The notes: generated by a model from the letters alone, not told the origin. A stretch of DNA of 64,000 bases from Chryseobacterium phocaeense (GCF_900169075.1 NZ_LT827015.1:1054001-1118000), one strand, 5' to 3'; numbered from the stretch's first letter, positions 34,250-43,228 are shown. Made by a program: numbers and translations.

Positions 34250-35438
34250 CGGAGGTTTGGATACCTCTTACTGCGCAAAATATCTTAGTGAAACACTGGG
34301 ATATGAAGTATATGCAGTTACTGTAAACACCGGCGGTTTTTCTAAAGAAGAAGAAAAAGAACTGGAAAACAAAGCCTTCAATCTTGGGGTAAGGACTTAC
34401 AGGTGCGTGGATGCTCAGGAAGATTATTATAATTCATGTGTAAAATATCTGATTTTCGGAAATGTCCTGAAAAATAATACCTATCCTTTGTCTGTAAGTG
34501 CCGAACGTACGGTTCAGGCCCAGGAAATTGCAAAATATGCCCTTGAGATCGGTGCAGATGCTATTGCCCACGGAAGTACAGGAGCCGGTAATGATCAGGT
34601 TCGTTTCGATTTGATTTTTCAGGTGATGTGCCCTGAAGTGGAAATCATCACTCCGATCCGCGATATGAACTTATCCCGTGAGGAAGAAATTGAATTCCTG
34701 AAAAGCCACGGCTACGAAATGGAATTTCATAAAGCACAATATTCCGTAAATAAGGGACTGTGGGGAACTTCAGTAGGCGGAAAAGAAACACTGACATCAA
34801 GAAATTATCTTCCGGAAGAAGCTTTTCCGTCTCAAATCAAAGAAACCCAGCCTTCAGAACTGGAAATTGAGTTTAAGAACGGAGAAATTGTTGCGGTAAA
34901 CGGTGAAAGTTTTGATCACCCTGTTCATACCATTCAGAAAATAGAACAACTGGCTTCTGCTTATGGAATAGGACGTGATATTCATATAGGAGACACGATT
35001 GTCGGAATTAAGGGAAGAGTGGGATTTGAAGCTGCCGCAGCATCGGTGATCATTAAAGCCCATCATTTATTAGAGAAGCATACGCTTTCAAAATATCAGC
35101 AGATGATGAAGTCTCAGCTTTCCGATTGGTATGGAAACTGGCTGCATGAAGCTCTTTTCCTGGATCCAGTGATGAGAAATATTGAATCTTTCCTGAGTGA
35201 TTCCCAGAAAACGGTCACCGGAAAAGTATTTTTAACCCTTTATCCATACAGGTTTGTGCTTAATGGAATTGAATCCAACCACGACCTGATGTCTGATCAG
35301 TTCGGAAGCTATGGCGAAGCAAACAGAGCCTGGACCGGAGATGATGTAAAAGGATATACAAAGATTGTAAGCAATTCCTTAAACATATACCACCAGATCA
35401 ATTCAAAAGTATCAACCAGTTCCAAAGGAACGATTTAA
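34218..35438 (+). CDS. argG: Argininosuccinate synthase
   Basis: A 406-residue enzyme joining citrulline and aspartate with ATP to give argininosuccinate. The N-terminal PP-loop VVLAFSGGLDTSYCAKYL and the GSTGAGNDQVRFDL motif identify it. The ATG at 34218 is chosen because it places the PP-loop at the usual distance; starts at 34206 and 34209 are possible. It overlaps the GNAT gene. The C-terminal residues SSKGTI plus stop are written by a dispersed repeat (35418-35462) that recurs after argF'. The true C-terminus may therefore have been replaced by repeat insertion. Confidence 0.96.
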   Translation: MEKKKVVLAFSGGLDTSYCAKYLSETLGYEVYAVTVNTGGFSKEEEKELENKAFNLGVRTYRCVDAQEDYYNSCVKYLIFGNVLKNNTYPLSVSAERTVQAQEIAKYALEIGADAIAHGSTGAGNDQVRFDLIFQVMCPEVEIITPIRDMNLSREEEIEFLKSHGYEMEFHKAQYSVNKGLWGTSVGGKETLTSRNYLPEEAFPSQIKETQPSELEIEFKNGEIVAVNGESFDHPVHTIQKIEQLASAYGIGRDIHIGDTIVGIKGRVGFEAAAASVIIKAHHLLEKHTLSKYQQMMKSQLSDWYGNWLHEALFLDPVMRNIESFLSDSQKTVTGKVFLTLYPYRFVLNGIESNHDLMSDQFGSYGEANRAWTGDDVKGYTKIVSNSLNIYHQINSKVSTSSKGTI

Positions 35439-35462
35439 CAAAAGATAGGATGCAGTCCTATT
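35418..35462 (+). repeat. Two-hairpin repeat overlapping the 3' end of argG
   Basis: GTTCCAAAGGAAC forms the first stem-loop and TAGGATGCAGTCCTA the second. The argG stop codon lies between them. Related full copies are at 38821-38890 and 38924-38993. The second stem's outer pair is T-A here and C-G there, a compensating change that argues the RNA stem matters. Confidence 0.75.
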
Positions 35463-35470
35463 AAAAAAAT

Positions 35471-36433
35471 ATGAAAAAAGTAGGAATTGTAGGCGCCAAC
35501 GGCTACACTGGAAGCGAATTGGTCCGTCTGCTGGCTTTTCATCCCAATATTACATTGAGTTTTTTATATAGCCGTTCCAATTCGGGGACAAAAATTTCAG
35601 ATTTGTACCCGGATTTAACGGCCGTTTGTGAGATGGTTTTAACAGATCAGCCGGAAGAGGTAGATGTTCTTTTTCTCTGTCTTCCACACAAGGAAAGCAG
35701 GAACTGGCTTACCCAAAATCCTGTTTCGGATGATACTGTGATTATTGATCTGGGAAATGATTTCCGGTTAGATGCCTGTTTTGGAAACAGAAATTTTATC
35801 TACGGACTTCCTGAAATCAATAAAAAGAATCTGAAAGGGGCTAAAAGTATTGCCAATCCCGGATGCTTTGCAACAGCCATTCAGTTGGCTTTGCTTCCAT
35901 TAGCTGAAAAAGGATTATTAAGCGAAATATACACTACAGGAATCACCGGTTCAACGGGTGCCGGGCAGTCTTTGCAGTCTACAACCCATTTCACATGGAG
36001 AAATGATAATATTTCGGCCTATAAAACCCTTACCCATCAGCATGTGGAAGAGATTCTGCAGCAACTGGTGCTGTTCAATGAGCAGGAGGTCAGCCTGAAT
36101 TTTGTTCCATGGAGGGGAGATTTTGCAAGAGGGATTTTTACAAGTTCTACCATAAAAACGGATTTAATTTTTTCAGATATCAGTCAGTTGTATAAAGATT
36201 ATTATAGAGATCAATCTTTTGTAAAAGTGAGTGAAAGTGCAATTGACTTAAAACAGGTTGTCAACACGAATCGCTGTGTGATTCATATAGAACAGAGTGG
36301 AAATGTAGCCGTTATTCACTCAGCGATTGACAATCTGCTGAAAGGAGCTTCCGGACAGGCCGTACAGAACATGAATATTGCTATAGGCTGGGAAGAAAAC
36401 CTGGGACTGAACTTAAAACCGGTAGCGTTTTAA
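35471..36433 (+). CDS. argC: N-acetyl-gamma-glutamyl-phosphate reductase
   Basis: A 320-residue NADPH-dependent reductase, third step of arginine synthesis. It has the Rossmann start VGIVGANGYTGSELVRLL and the catalytic cysteine at residue 132 in IANPGCFATAIQLALLPL. A later HxxE-like segment (THQHVEEI, about residue 190) and the C-terminal INNL-equivalent AIDNLLKGASGQAVQNMNI motif complete the family pattern. It lies 32 bases after argG, separated only by the second half of the two-hairpin repeat. Confidence 0.96.
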   Translation: MKKVGIVGANGYTGSELVRLLAFHPNITLSFLYSRSNSGTKISDLYPDLTAVCEMVLTDQPEEVDVLFLCLPHKESRNWLTQNPVSDDTVIIDLGNDFRLDACFGNRNFIYGLPEINKKNLKGAKSIANPGCFATAIQLALLPLAEKGLLSEIYTTGITGSTGAGQSLQSTTHFTWRNDNISAYKTLTHQHVEEILQQLVLFNEQEVSLNFVPWRGDFARGIFTSSTIKTDLIFSDISQLYKDYYRDQSFVKVSESAIDLKQVVNTNRCVIHIEQSGNVAVIHSAIDNLLKGASGQAVQNMNIAIGWEENLGLNLKPVAF

Positions 36434-36439
36434 AAGTGT

Positions 36440-36542
36440 GTAATTAGTAAGTCAATTGTGAATAGGTTAATTGTGAATTTTAACCGGGTGTTCAAACCTC
36501 TCAATAATCATTAATCATTTATCAATTATCATTTATAACAAG
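36440..36542. repeat. Intercistronic repeat between argC and argD
   Basis: AATTGTGAATAGGTTAATTG (36453-36472) contains two AATTGTGAAT-like words, and ATTAATCATTTATCAATTATCATTTATAAC (near 36509-36538) shares words with the hairpin at 29488-29536. No gene is present. Confidence 0.45.
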
Positions 36543-36544
36543 AC

Positions 36545-37684
36545 ATGAATTTATTCAACGTATATCCATTATTCAACATCAATCCTGTAAAAGCCCAGGG
36601 ATCTTTTCTCTGGGATGATAAAGGAGAAAAATATTTAGATTTTTACGGCGGGCATGCGGTGATTTCCATAGGTCATAACCATCCCCACTATCAAAATAAA
36701 TTAAAAGACCAGCTGGAAAAAATTTCTTTCTACTCCAATTCGGTCCAGAATGAGTTACAGACTGAATTGGCTGAAAAACTGGGAAAAATTTCAGGATATA
36801 AAGATTATAATCTTTTCCTGTGCAACTCAGGGGCTGAAGCCAATGAAAATGCATTGAAGCTGGCCTCTTTTCATAACGAAAAAACGAAAGTGGTGTATTT
36901 CTCCGGGGCATTTCACGGAAGAACTTCTGCCGCTGTCTCGGTGACGGATAACCCGAAAATTGTGGCTCCGGTTAATTTTTCAGAAAGATTTATCAGATCG
37001 GAGTGGAATAATATCGGGCAGCTTGAAGAAACTTTTGAAGCCCACGGGAATGAAATTTCATCCGTCATTATTGAAGGAATTCAGGGCGTAGGCGGAATTA
37101 TGATTCCAACATCAGAATTTTTATCTAAAATTAAAGAATTGTGTGAAAAATTTAATGCGGTTTTGATTTTAGATGAGGTTCAGTCTGGTTACGGAAGAAG
37201 CGGCTATTTCTTTGCCCATCAGGAGTTCGAAATACAGCCGGATATCATCACTACAGCAAAAGGAATGGGAAATGGTTTCCCGGTTGGCGGTGTTTTGATT
37301 CATCCTAAATTTGAAGCAAGCAGTGGTTTGCTGGGAACTACTTTCGGGGGAAATCATCTGGCTTGTGCAGCAGCAATTGCAGTTCTTGATGTTATGAAAG
37401 ATGAAAATCTGATAGAAAACGCCCGGCAAATGGGCCATTACATAGAACAGGAAATTAAAGATTTTCCGCATATACAACTGATCAGGAGGAAAGGCCTGAT
37501 GATCGGAATAGAACTTGACAGAGACTGTTCGGAAGTGAGGAAAAACCTGTTGTTTGACCATCACATTTTTACCGGAAATTCCAATGATAAAAATGTATTA
37601 AGGATCCTTCCGGCTCTTACGATCAAAAAAGAGGAAACAGATCTTTTTATCAATGCTTTGAAAACAGTATTGGAAAAAATTTAA
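36545..37684 (+). CDS. argD: Acetylornithine/succinylornithine aminotransferase
   Basis: A 379-residue class III pyridoxal-phosphate aminotransferase that makes N-acyl-ornithine from the semialdehyde. Visible parts are CNSGAEANENALKLAS, the AFHGRTSAAVSVTD segment, the cofactor-contacting LILDEVQSGYGRSG, and the Schiff-base lysine 239 in TTAKGMGNGFPVGGVL. It fits the pathway position between argC and the carbamoyltransferase. Whether the acyl group is acetyl or succinyl cannot be told from this protein. Confidence 0.93.
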   Translation: MNLFNVYPLFNINPVKAQGSFLWDDKGEKYLDFYGGHAVISIGHNHPHYQNKLKDQLEKISFYSNSVQNELQTELAEKLGKISGYKDYNLFLCNSGAEANENALKLASFHNEKTKVVYFSGAFHGRTSAAVSVTDNPKIVAPVNFSERFIRSEWNNIGQLEETFEAHGNEISSVIIEGIQGVGGIMIPTSEFLSKIKELCEKFNAVLILDEVQSGYGRSGYFFAHQEFEIQPDIITTAKGMGNGFPVGGVLIHPKFEASSGLLGTTFGGNHLACAAAIAVLDVMKDENLIENARQMGHYIEQEIKDFPHIQLIRRKGLMIGIELDRDCSEVRKNLLFDHHIFTGNSNDKNVLRILPALTIKKEETDLFINALKTVLEKI

Positions 37685-37876
37685 GCCATAAAAGAAACAG
37701 TAGCATTAAATAGAAATATAGCTGAGTTTTTTGAAATCTTTGATTTCTCTTCTAATGTGAAATTTAATATGCTGTTCAATTCTAAACTTACTTAAGTGTT
37801 CTAAAGTGTTAAAAAAATGTGCCTTTTGGAGTTAAATCAGAAACAGCAGGCAAGGAAATCTTTAAAATCAATTCAA

Positions 37877-38833
37877 ATGAAAAAATTCACCTCTGTAAGC
37901 GATGTAAAAAACTTACAGGACATTATAAAAAAAGCTTTACAAATAAAAGATAATCCCCAGTCCGAAACAGAAAAAGGAAAAGGGAAAACCATAGGTCTGG
38001 TATTTTTAAATTCAAGTTTAAGAACCCGTTTAAGCAGCCAGATTGCCGCACAGAACCTTGGATTAAATTTTGTAACCTTGAATGCTGCACAGGAAGCCTG
38101 GAATCTGGAATTTGCCGACGGAGCCGTCATGAATGGAGATACCGTCGAGCATATCAAGGATGCCATTGAAGTACTGAATCAATACTGTGATATTATTGCT
38201 GTCCGTTGCTTTGCCGGAATGAAATCCAAAGAAGATGATGTCAATGAAAGCATTCTGAGCCAGTTTGAACAGCACGCAAAAGTACCGGTGGTTTCTTTGG
38301 AATCTGCAACACGTCATCCCCTGCAGAGTCTGGCAGACTGCATTACCATTACAGAAAACTGGAAAGAAGACCGTAAGCCGAAGGTTGTTTTAACATGGGC
38401 GCCTCATATCAAGCCGATTGCTCAGGCTGTGGGAAATTCATTTGCAGAATGGATGCAGGAAATGGATGTGGAATTTATTATCACCAATCCCGTGGGGTAC
38501 GATTTGGATAAAAAATTTACAAAAGATACAAAAGTGATTCATAATCAGGAGGAAGCATTAAAAGATGCCGATTTTATTTACGTCAAAAACTGGTCCTCTT
38601 TTGATGATTATGCAACGATGCCTGAAGTGAAGGAAAACTGGATGCTGACCGGAGAAAAATTAAAAAGCACGAACCATGCAAAGGTAATGCACTGCCTTCC
38701 TGTCCGCCGGAATGTAGAATTGAGCGATGAGGTGATGGATGGCGAAAATTCCATTATCTACCAGCAGGCAAAAAACCGGATCTTCTCCGCCCAGGCCGTC
38801 TTCAGCGAAATTTTAGATGAAATAAACCCATAA
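37877..38833 (+). CDS. argF': N-acyl-ornithine carbamoyltransferase (ArgF' type)
   Basis: A 318-residue transcarbamylase of the branch that acts on N-acetyl- or N-succinyl-ornithine rather than ornithine. The ATG at 37877 gives the normal length; the upstream start at 37817 adds an unlikely extension. It has the phosphate-binding loop SSLRTRLSSQ (residues 46-55) instead of STRT, and HCLPVRRNVELSDEV near the C-terminus. The residue that I recall as deciding acetyl (Glu) or succinyl (Pro) preference is Val here (V90, in GDTVEH). The 3' end lies in a tandemly duplicated repeat. Confidence 0.9.
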   Translation: MKKFTSVSDVKNLQDIIKKALQIKDNPQSETEKGKGKTIGLVFLNSSLRTRLSSQIAAQNLGLNFVTLNAAQEAWNLEFADGAVMNGDTVEHIKDAIEVLNQYCDIIAVRCFAGMKSKEDDVNESILSQFEQHAKVPVVSLESATRHPLQSLADCITITENWKEDRKPKVVLTWAPHIKPIAQAVGNSFAEWMQEMDVEFIITNPVGYDLDKKFTKDTKVIHNQEEALKDADFIYVKNWSSFDDYATMPEVKENWMLTGEKLKSTNHAKVMHCLPVRRNVELSDEVMDGENSIIYQQAKNRIFSAQAVFSEILDEINP

Positions 38834-38993
38834 AGAGTTCCGAAGGAACGACTTAACCCAGGGCAGGATGAAGTCCTGTCAAATAATAAAAAGAATCCAT
38901 TTTTCCATTAAAATGTCAGATAAAATAAACCCATAAAGAGTTCCGAAGGAACGATTTAACCCAGGGCAGGATAAAATCCTGTCAAATAATAAA
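38821..38993 (+). repeat. Tandem pair of 70-base two-hairpin repeats at the argF' end
   Basis: Copies at 38821-38890 and 38924-38993 match at about 67 of 70 bases. Each begins within an AATAAACCCATAAAGAG that in copy 1 is the last argF' codons and stop, so the duplication includes coding sequence. Stem 1 is GTTCCGAAGGAAC. Stem 2 is CAGGATGAAGTCCTG (copy 1) or CAGGATAAAATCCTG (copy 2), where a G to A change turns a T-G pair into T-A. Confidence 0.85.
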
Positions 38994-39026
38994 CGAAACA
39001 TTAAGATAAATCCCATCCTCATAAAA

Positions 39027-39818
39027 ATGAAAGAAAAAATACACATCATAAAAATAGGAGGTTCCCTGATCGATGATACAGAACTGCTGGATCAGTTTCT
39101 TGATCAGTTTTCAGGAATTCAGGGGAAAAAGATCCTGGTTCACGGAGGAGGAAAGCTGGCGACTACACTCGCGGATAAACTGGGCATTGAACAGAAAATG
39201 GTTAACGGAAGGAGGATCACGGATAAAGATACATTGGATATTGTTTCAATGGTGTATGCAGGTAGCATCAATAAAAATATTGTAGCCAAACTTCAGCAGA
39301 AAAAATGTAAGGCAATCGGATTTTCGGGAGCAGATGCTAATTTGATCAAAGCTACAAAAAGAGAACACGCAGAAATTGATTTCGGTTTTGTAGGCGATAT
39401 TGAGAAGAAAAGCATCAACAAAAAATTAATCTCGAAATTAATGAAACTTGAGCTTGTTCCGGTATTTTCAGCGATTACCCATGATAAAAAAGGAAATCTT
39501 TTCAATACCAATGCGGATACTATTGCTTCCGTAATTGCACAGGCTTTGTCTTCTAAATATGATGTTGAATTGCTGTATTGTTTTGATAAAGAAGGCGTTT
39601 TGGAAGATATAGATAATCCTGAGTCATTGATCAAAACAATTTCAGAAGAAGAATTTTCTAATCTGAAAAATGAAGGGAAACTTCATAAGGGAATTCTTCC
39701 CAAACTTGAAAATGCATTCAGTGCCGTAAAAAATAATGTAAACAAGGTATTCTTAATTAAAGAAACCCAATTGAAAAACCATATAGAAAACCATCATGAA
39801 GGAACTGAAATCTGTTGA
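39027..39818 (+). CDS. argB: Acetylglutamate kinase
   Basis: A 263-residue amino-acid kinase, phosphorylating N-acetylglutamate with ATP. It has the N-terminal KIGGSLIDD glycine-rich motif, the VHGGGKLATTLADKLG substrate loop and the NTNADTIASVIAQAL nucleotide-side motif near residue 155. It lacks the long N-terminal arginine-binding helix of feedback-inhibited hexameric forms, consistent with a dimeric enzyme whose control lies elsewhere. The stop overlaps the start of argE by 23 bases. Confidence 0.95.
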   Translation: MKEKIHIIKIGGSLIDDTELLDQFLDQFSGIQGKKILVHGGGKLATTLADKLGIEQKMVNGRRITDKDTLDIVSMVYAGSINKNIVAKLQQKKCKAIGFSGADANLIKATKREHAEIDFGFVGDIEKKSINKKLISKLMKLELVPVFSAITHDKKGNLFNTNADTIASVIAQALSSKYDVELLYCFDKEGVLEDIDNPESLIKTISEEEFSNLKNEGKLHKGILPKLENAFSAVKNNVNKVFLIKETQLKNHIENHHEGTEIC

Positions 39819-40875
39819 TCAGGAAGATTTATTTAACAATGCAGTCGGATTGCTGAAAAAGTTGATTGCCATTCCTTCATTCAGCAAGGATGAATACAAC
39901 ACCTCTGTGGAAATTGAAAACTTCTTTGCAGAACATCAGGTTCCTGTAAAACGTTTTAAAAATAATATCTGGGCGGTCAATAAACATTTTGATGTAGTAA
40001 AACCTTCCATTTTGCTCAATACCCATCATGATACAGTGAAACCAAACAAAGCCTATACGCTGGATCCGTTTCTTCCGGTGGAACAGGATGGTAAATTATA
40101 CGGATTGGGAAGTAATGACGCCGGCGCTTCTTTGGTGTCTATGACTCAGGTTTTTTTACACTTTTATGAAAGGCAGGATTTAAAATATAATCTTGTTATT
40201 GCTTTGACGGCGGAGGAGGAAATCTCCGGATTTGATGGAATTGAAGCCTTATTTCCACAGCTTCCAAATATAGACCTTGCCATTGTGGGAGAACCTACAC
40301 AGATGAATCTGGCGATTGCTGAAAAAGGATTGTTAGTCATTGACGGTGAAATGAAAGGAACTGCTTCCCATGCCGCACATCCCAATGATGACAATGCTAT
40401 CATAAAATGTATGGAAGACCTGCAGGATATTCTGGCTTTCAGATTTCCTAAGGTTTCAGATTATTTAGGCGAAGTAAAAGTAACGTTATCAGGAATTCAT
40501 GCCGGAGTTCAGCACAATGTGGTTCCGGAGGCTTGTACTTTCACACTGGATGTAAGGGTTACCGATGAATATTCCAATAAAGAAGCCTTTGAGATTATTC
40601 AGTCACAGATGAAATCTACCTTAAACGCCAGATCTTTCAGGTTGAATTCCTCAAAAATAGAAATGGATCATCCGTTTGTACAGGCAGGCCTGGAAGCAGG
40701 AAGGACCACCTACGGATCACCCACATCTTCCGATCAGGCCATTATCCCATGCACCACAGTTAAAATAGGTCCCGGAGACAGCAGGCGCTCCCACACGGCA
40801 GATGAATTTATTTATATAGATGAAATAAAAGAAGGAATTGAAATTTATATCAGGATCCTGGAAAAAGTTTTATAA
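39796..40875 (+). CDS. argE: M20-family deacylase (acetylornithine/acetylcitrulline deacetylase)
   Basis: A 359-residue zinc metallohydrolase. Metal ligands are seen in LLNTHHDTVKP (His, and the catalytic Asp two later), GLGSNDAGASLVSM (bridging Asp), ALTAEEEISG (catalytic Glu plus ligand Glu) and IVGEPT (Glu). With an N-acyl-ornithine carbamoyltransferase in the same operon, its likely substrate is the N-acyl-citrulline made by that enzyme, releasing citrulline for ArgG. It overlaps argB by 23 bases. Confidence 0.9.
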   Translation: MKELKSVDQEDLFNNAVGLLKKLIAIPSFSKDEYNTSVEIENFFAEHQVPVKRFKNNIWAVNKHFDVVKPSILLNTHHDTVKPNKAYTLDPFLPVEQDGKLYGLGSNDAGASLVSMTQVFLHFYERQDLKYNLVIALTAEEEISGFDGIEALFPQLPNIDLAIVGEPTQMNLAIAEKGLLVIDGEMKGTASHAAHPNDDNAIIKCMEDLQDILAFRFPKVSDYLGEVKVTLSGIHAGVQHNVVPEACTFTLDVRVTDEYSNKEAFEIIQSQMKSTLNARSFRLNSSKIEMDHPFVQAGLEAGRTTYGSPTSSDQAIIPCTTVKIGPGDSRRSHTADEFIYIDEIKEGIEIYIRILEKVL

Positions 40876-41105
40876 AGACATCAGATGTGAGATTTCAGAC
40901 ATCAGATTTTTAAAGTCTGATATCTGACATCTTAGATCTGGTATCTAACAAATGTTTTGGCCTTACTCAGCAGGCGATGAAGTTTGAATATTTTTAATAA
41001 AGATTTATGCAAAAAGTTAAATTAAAAATGAAAGGCTTTAAAAATGTGGAATGTTTAAAGTTTGTAGAAATAATAAGGACGTCCTGCTGAGTTGTCAAAA
41101 TAATT
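40876..41105. repeat. Repeat-rich gap between argE and argH
   Basis: Contains an ACATCAGATGTGAGATTTCA / TCTGATATCTGACATCTTAG tract (40877-40935). A perfect 10-base inverted repeat, ACTCAGCAGG (40965-40974) and CCTGCTGAGT (41083-41092), encloses 108 AT-rich bases. No ORF lies in between. The enclosed block could be a small non-autonomous element or a foldback in the arg transcript. Confidence 0.5.
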
Positions 41106-41125
41106 AAATTTTAAAAGAAAAAAAT

Positions 41126-42430
41126 ATGAAAAAAATATGGCAGAAGGATGACCTTGCCACCAATATATTAGTCAACAAATTTACAGTAGGTAAAGATCTC
41201 GACTTTGATGAACGTTTAGCAAAATATGACGTTAAAGGTTCTATGGCACATTGCAAAATGCTCGCGGAAACCGGAATTATTACCGGAGAGGAATCAGAGC
41301 AGATGCTTGCTGTTTTAGCAGATATTTTAAAGGATATACAGAACGGAAGCTTTGAAATTGATAAAGAAGCGGAAGATATCCACTCTCAGATTGAATCAAT
41401 TCTTATTGAAAAGCTGGGGGATACAGGAAAGAAGATCCATACGGCAAGATCCCGGAATGACCAGGTTTTGCTGGATATAAAGTTGTATCTGTTGGATGAG
41501 GTCCGGGAAATTACTGCTCTGACTGATGAATTTTTCCAGATCCTGATCAAACTGGCTGATCAGCATAAAAATGTATTGCTACCGGGTTACACACACCTTC
41601 AGATTGCAATGCCGTCTTCATTCGGGTTATGGTTTGGAGCTTATGCAGAAGCACTGCTGGATGATATTGAACTGTTGTTTTCGGTGAAGAATATCATCAG
41701 CAAAAATCCGCTGGGTTCAGCTGCCGGTTACGGCTCATCTTTCCCGATAGACCGTGAAAGTACAACCTACAACTTAGGATTTCAGTCGATGAACTATAAT
41801 GCTGTGTATGCGCAGATGACCCGCGGAAAATCCGAAAAGATGCTGTCTATGGCAATGGCCACGCTGGCAGGTACGCTTGGGAAATTTGCATATGATGTAT
41901 GTTTATATTTAAGTCAGAATTTCGATTTTATAAGCTTTCCGAAAGAATTTACAACCGGAAGCAGCATTATGCCCCACAAAAAGAACCCAGATATTTTTGA
42001 ACTGGTCCGTGCACGGTGCGGCAGAATTCAGTCCTTACCGAATGAGCTGATCCTGCTGACGAATAATTTACCGTCCGGATATCACAGAGATGTTCAGCTG
42101 ACGAAAGAAATTCTTTTCCCGGCTATTGATTCATTAAAAGAATGCCTGGAAATTTTAAGTTATACGCTTCCAAATATTGAAGTCAAAGACGGAATTCTGG
42201 AAGATGAAAAATATAAATACCTTTTCAGCGTGGAGAAGATCAATGAAGAAGTCAAAAAAGGAAGCTCATTCCGTGATGCTTATGTAAAAGTAGGGCAGGA
42301 GATTGAAAATAATGAATTTGAGTTTGAACCCGGAAATCTTGAGCATACCCATCAGGGCAGCATTGGAAATCTATGTCTCGATAAAATAGAATATCAGTTT
42401 AATAAGCTGAAAAATAAATTATTGGGTTGA
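41126..42430 (+). CDS. argH: Argininosuccinate lyase
   Basis: A 434-residue enzyme that splits argininosuccinate into arginine and fumarate. The signature GSSIMPHKKNPDIFELVRARCG, with the flexible catalytic loop, is near residues 275-296. HTARSRNDQVLLDIKLYL and GYTHLQIAMPSSFGLW are the other conserved regions. It is the last gene of the arginine run, 250 bases after argE with repeats in between, so it may have some independent expression. Confidence 0.95.
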   Translation: MKKIWQKDDLATNILVNKFTVGKDLDFDERLAKYDVKGSMAHCKMLAETGIITGEESEQMLAVLADILKDIQNGSFEIDKEAEDIHSQIESILIEKLGDTGKKIHTARSRNDQVLLDIKLYLLDEVREITALTDEFFQILIKLADQHKNVLLPGYTHLQIAMPSSFGLWFGAYAEALLDDIELLFSVKNIISKNPLGSAAGYGSSFPIDRESTTYNLGFQSMNYNAVYAQMTRGKSEKMLSMAMATLAGTLGKFAYDVCLYLSQNFDFISFPKEFTTGSSIMPHKKNPDIFELVRARCGRIQSLPNELILLTNNLPSGYHRDVQLTKEILFPAIDSLKECLEILSYTLPNIEVKDGILEDEKYKYLFSVEKINEEVKKGSSFRDAYVKVGQEIENNEFEFEPGNLEHTHQGSIGNLCLDKIEYQFNKLKNKLLG

Positions 42431-42459
42431 TAATTTTCAATTTCAGGGATTCTTAGAAT

Positions 42460-42481
42460 GCTGAGCGGAGTCGAAGCATAT
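42460..42481 (+). repeat. GCTGAGCGGAGTCGAAGCAT dispersed word
   Basis: This palindrome-free 20-mer is typical of a short dispersed repeat in Flavobacteriia (from memory). A related inverted copy, ATGCTTCGGCTCTGCTCAG, occurs at 51979-51997. It sits just after the argH stop in a gap without genes. Confidence 0.5.
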
Positions 42482-42685
42482 TAATATAAAGGGTTAATTT
42501 GATTTAAATAAATTATTCAGGATCAATTTTAAACTAAATTGATTTTGAAACATTAAGAGTATTGAAGTTTTAAGCCAAGTTAAGAAAATCTACAGATTTT
42601 AAATAAGAAGTGCTTATCAGAATTCGCATGCGAATCCTTAACTATCCTTAATCACTTAAAAAAACTTAATGGTTTAAATAAAATA

Positions 42686-43147
42686 TTACTCAAGATCAAT
42701 CTTGAATTTAGTAGACTTTTTCACCTCATGAAGCACAATAGAACTATGGTACTGACCGATATTGGGAAGATTTGAGATCACATTCACCGCGAAATCATTA
42801 TAAGAATTAATATCCTTGGCAATGATCTTAAGCATATAATCATATTCGCCCGAAAGACTGATGATCTCCTGAACTTCATCGTATTTCATAATGTTCTTCT
42901 CAAACGTTTCCAGTACTTTCTGGGATTGTTCCTTGAGGCGGACATTACAGTATACCACAATATTCAAACCCAGTTTTTCACGGTTCAGAAGACCCACATA
43001 TTTCTCAATAATGCCATGCTTCTCCAGCTGTTTTATACGTTCATAAGTAGGAGTAAACGTAAGACCTATCTTTTCTGAAATTTCTTTCACCGATAAAGTA
43101 GAGTCTTCCTGAATGATACTGAGAATCATTTTGTCTTTTAAATCCAT
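42686..43147 (-). CDS. Lrp/AsnC-family transcriptional regulator
   Basis: A 153-residue regulator with an N-terminal winged helix-turn-helix (DSTLSVKEISEKIGLTFTPTYERIKQLEKHGII) and a C-terminal RAM ligand-binding domain (GEYDYMLKIIAKDINSYNDF). Lrp-like proteins respond to amino acids. It is divergent from the pyrimidine operon and next to the arginine operon, either of which it could regulate. Its own operators are not recognised. Confidence 0.93.
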   Translation of the reverse strand: MDLKDKMILSIIQEDSTLSVKEISEKIGLTFTPTYERIKQLEKHGIIEKYVGLLNREKLGLNIVVYCNVRLKEQSQKVLETFEKNIMKYDEVQEIISLSGEYDYMLKIIAKDINSYNDFAVNVISNLPNIGQYHSSIVLHEVKKSTKFKIDLE

Positions 43148-43228
43148 AGGGTAGGTTTGAGTTTTAACAAAAATATCAATTAAAAATGAGAATAAGGAAC
43201 GATTAAGAAGGTTTTCATTATTTGAAAC

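Noticed and set aside
37817..37876. Upstream start of the carbamoyltransferase
   Set aside because: It adds 20 residues not found in the family; the ATG at 37877 gives the usual 318 residues.
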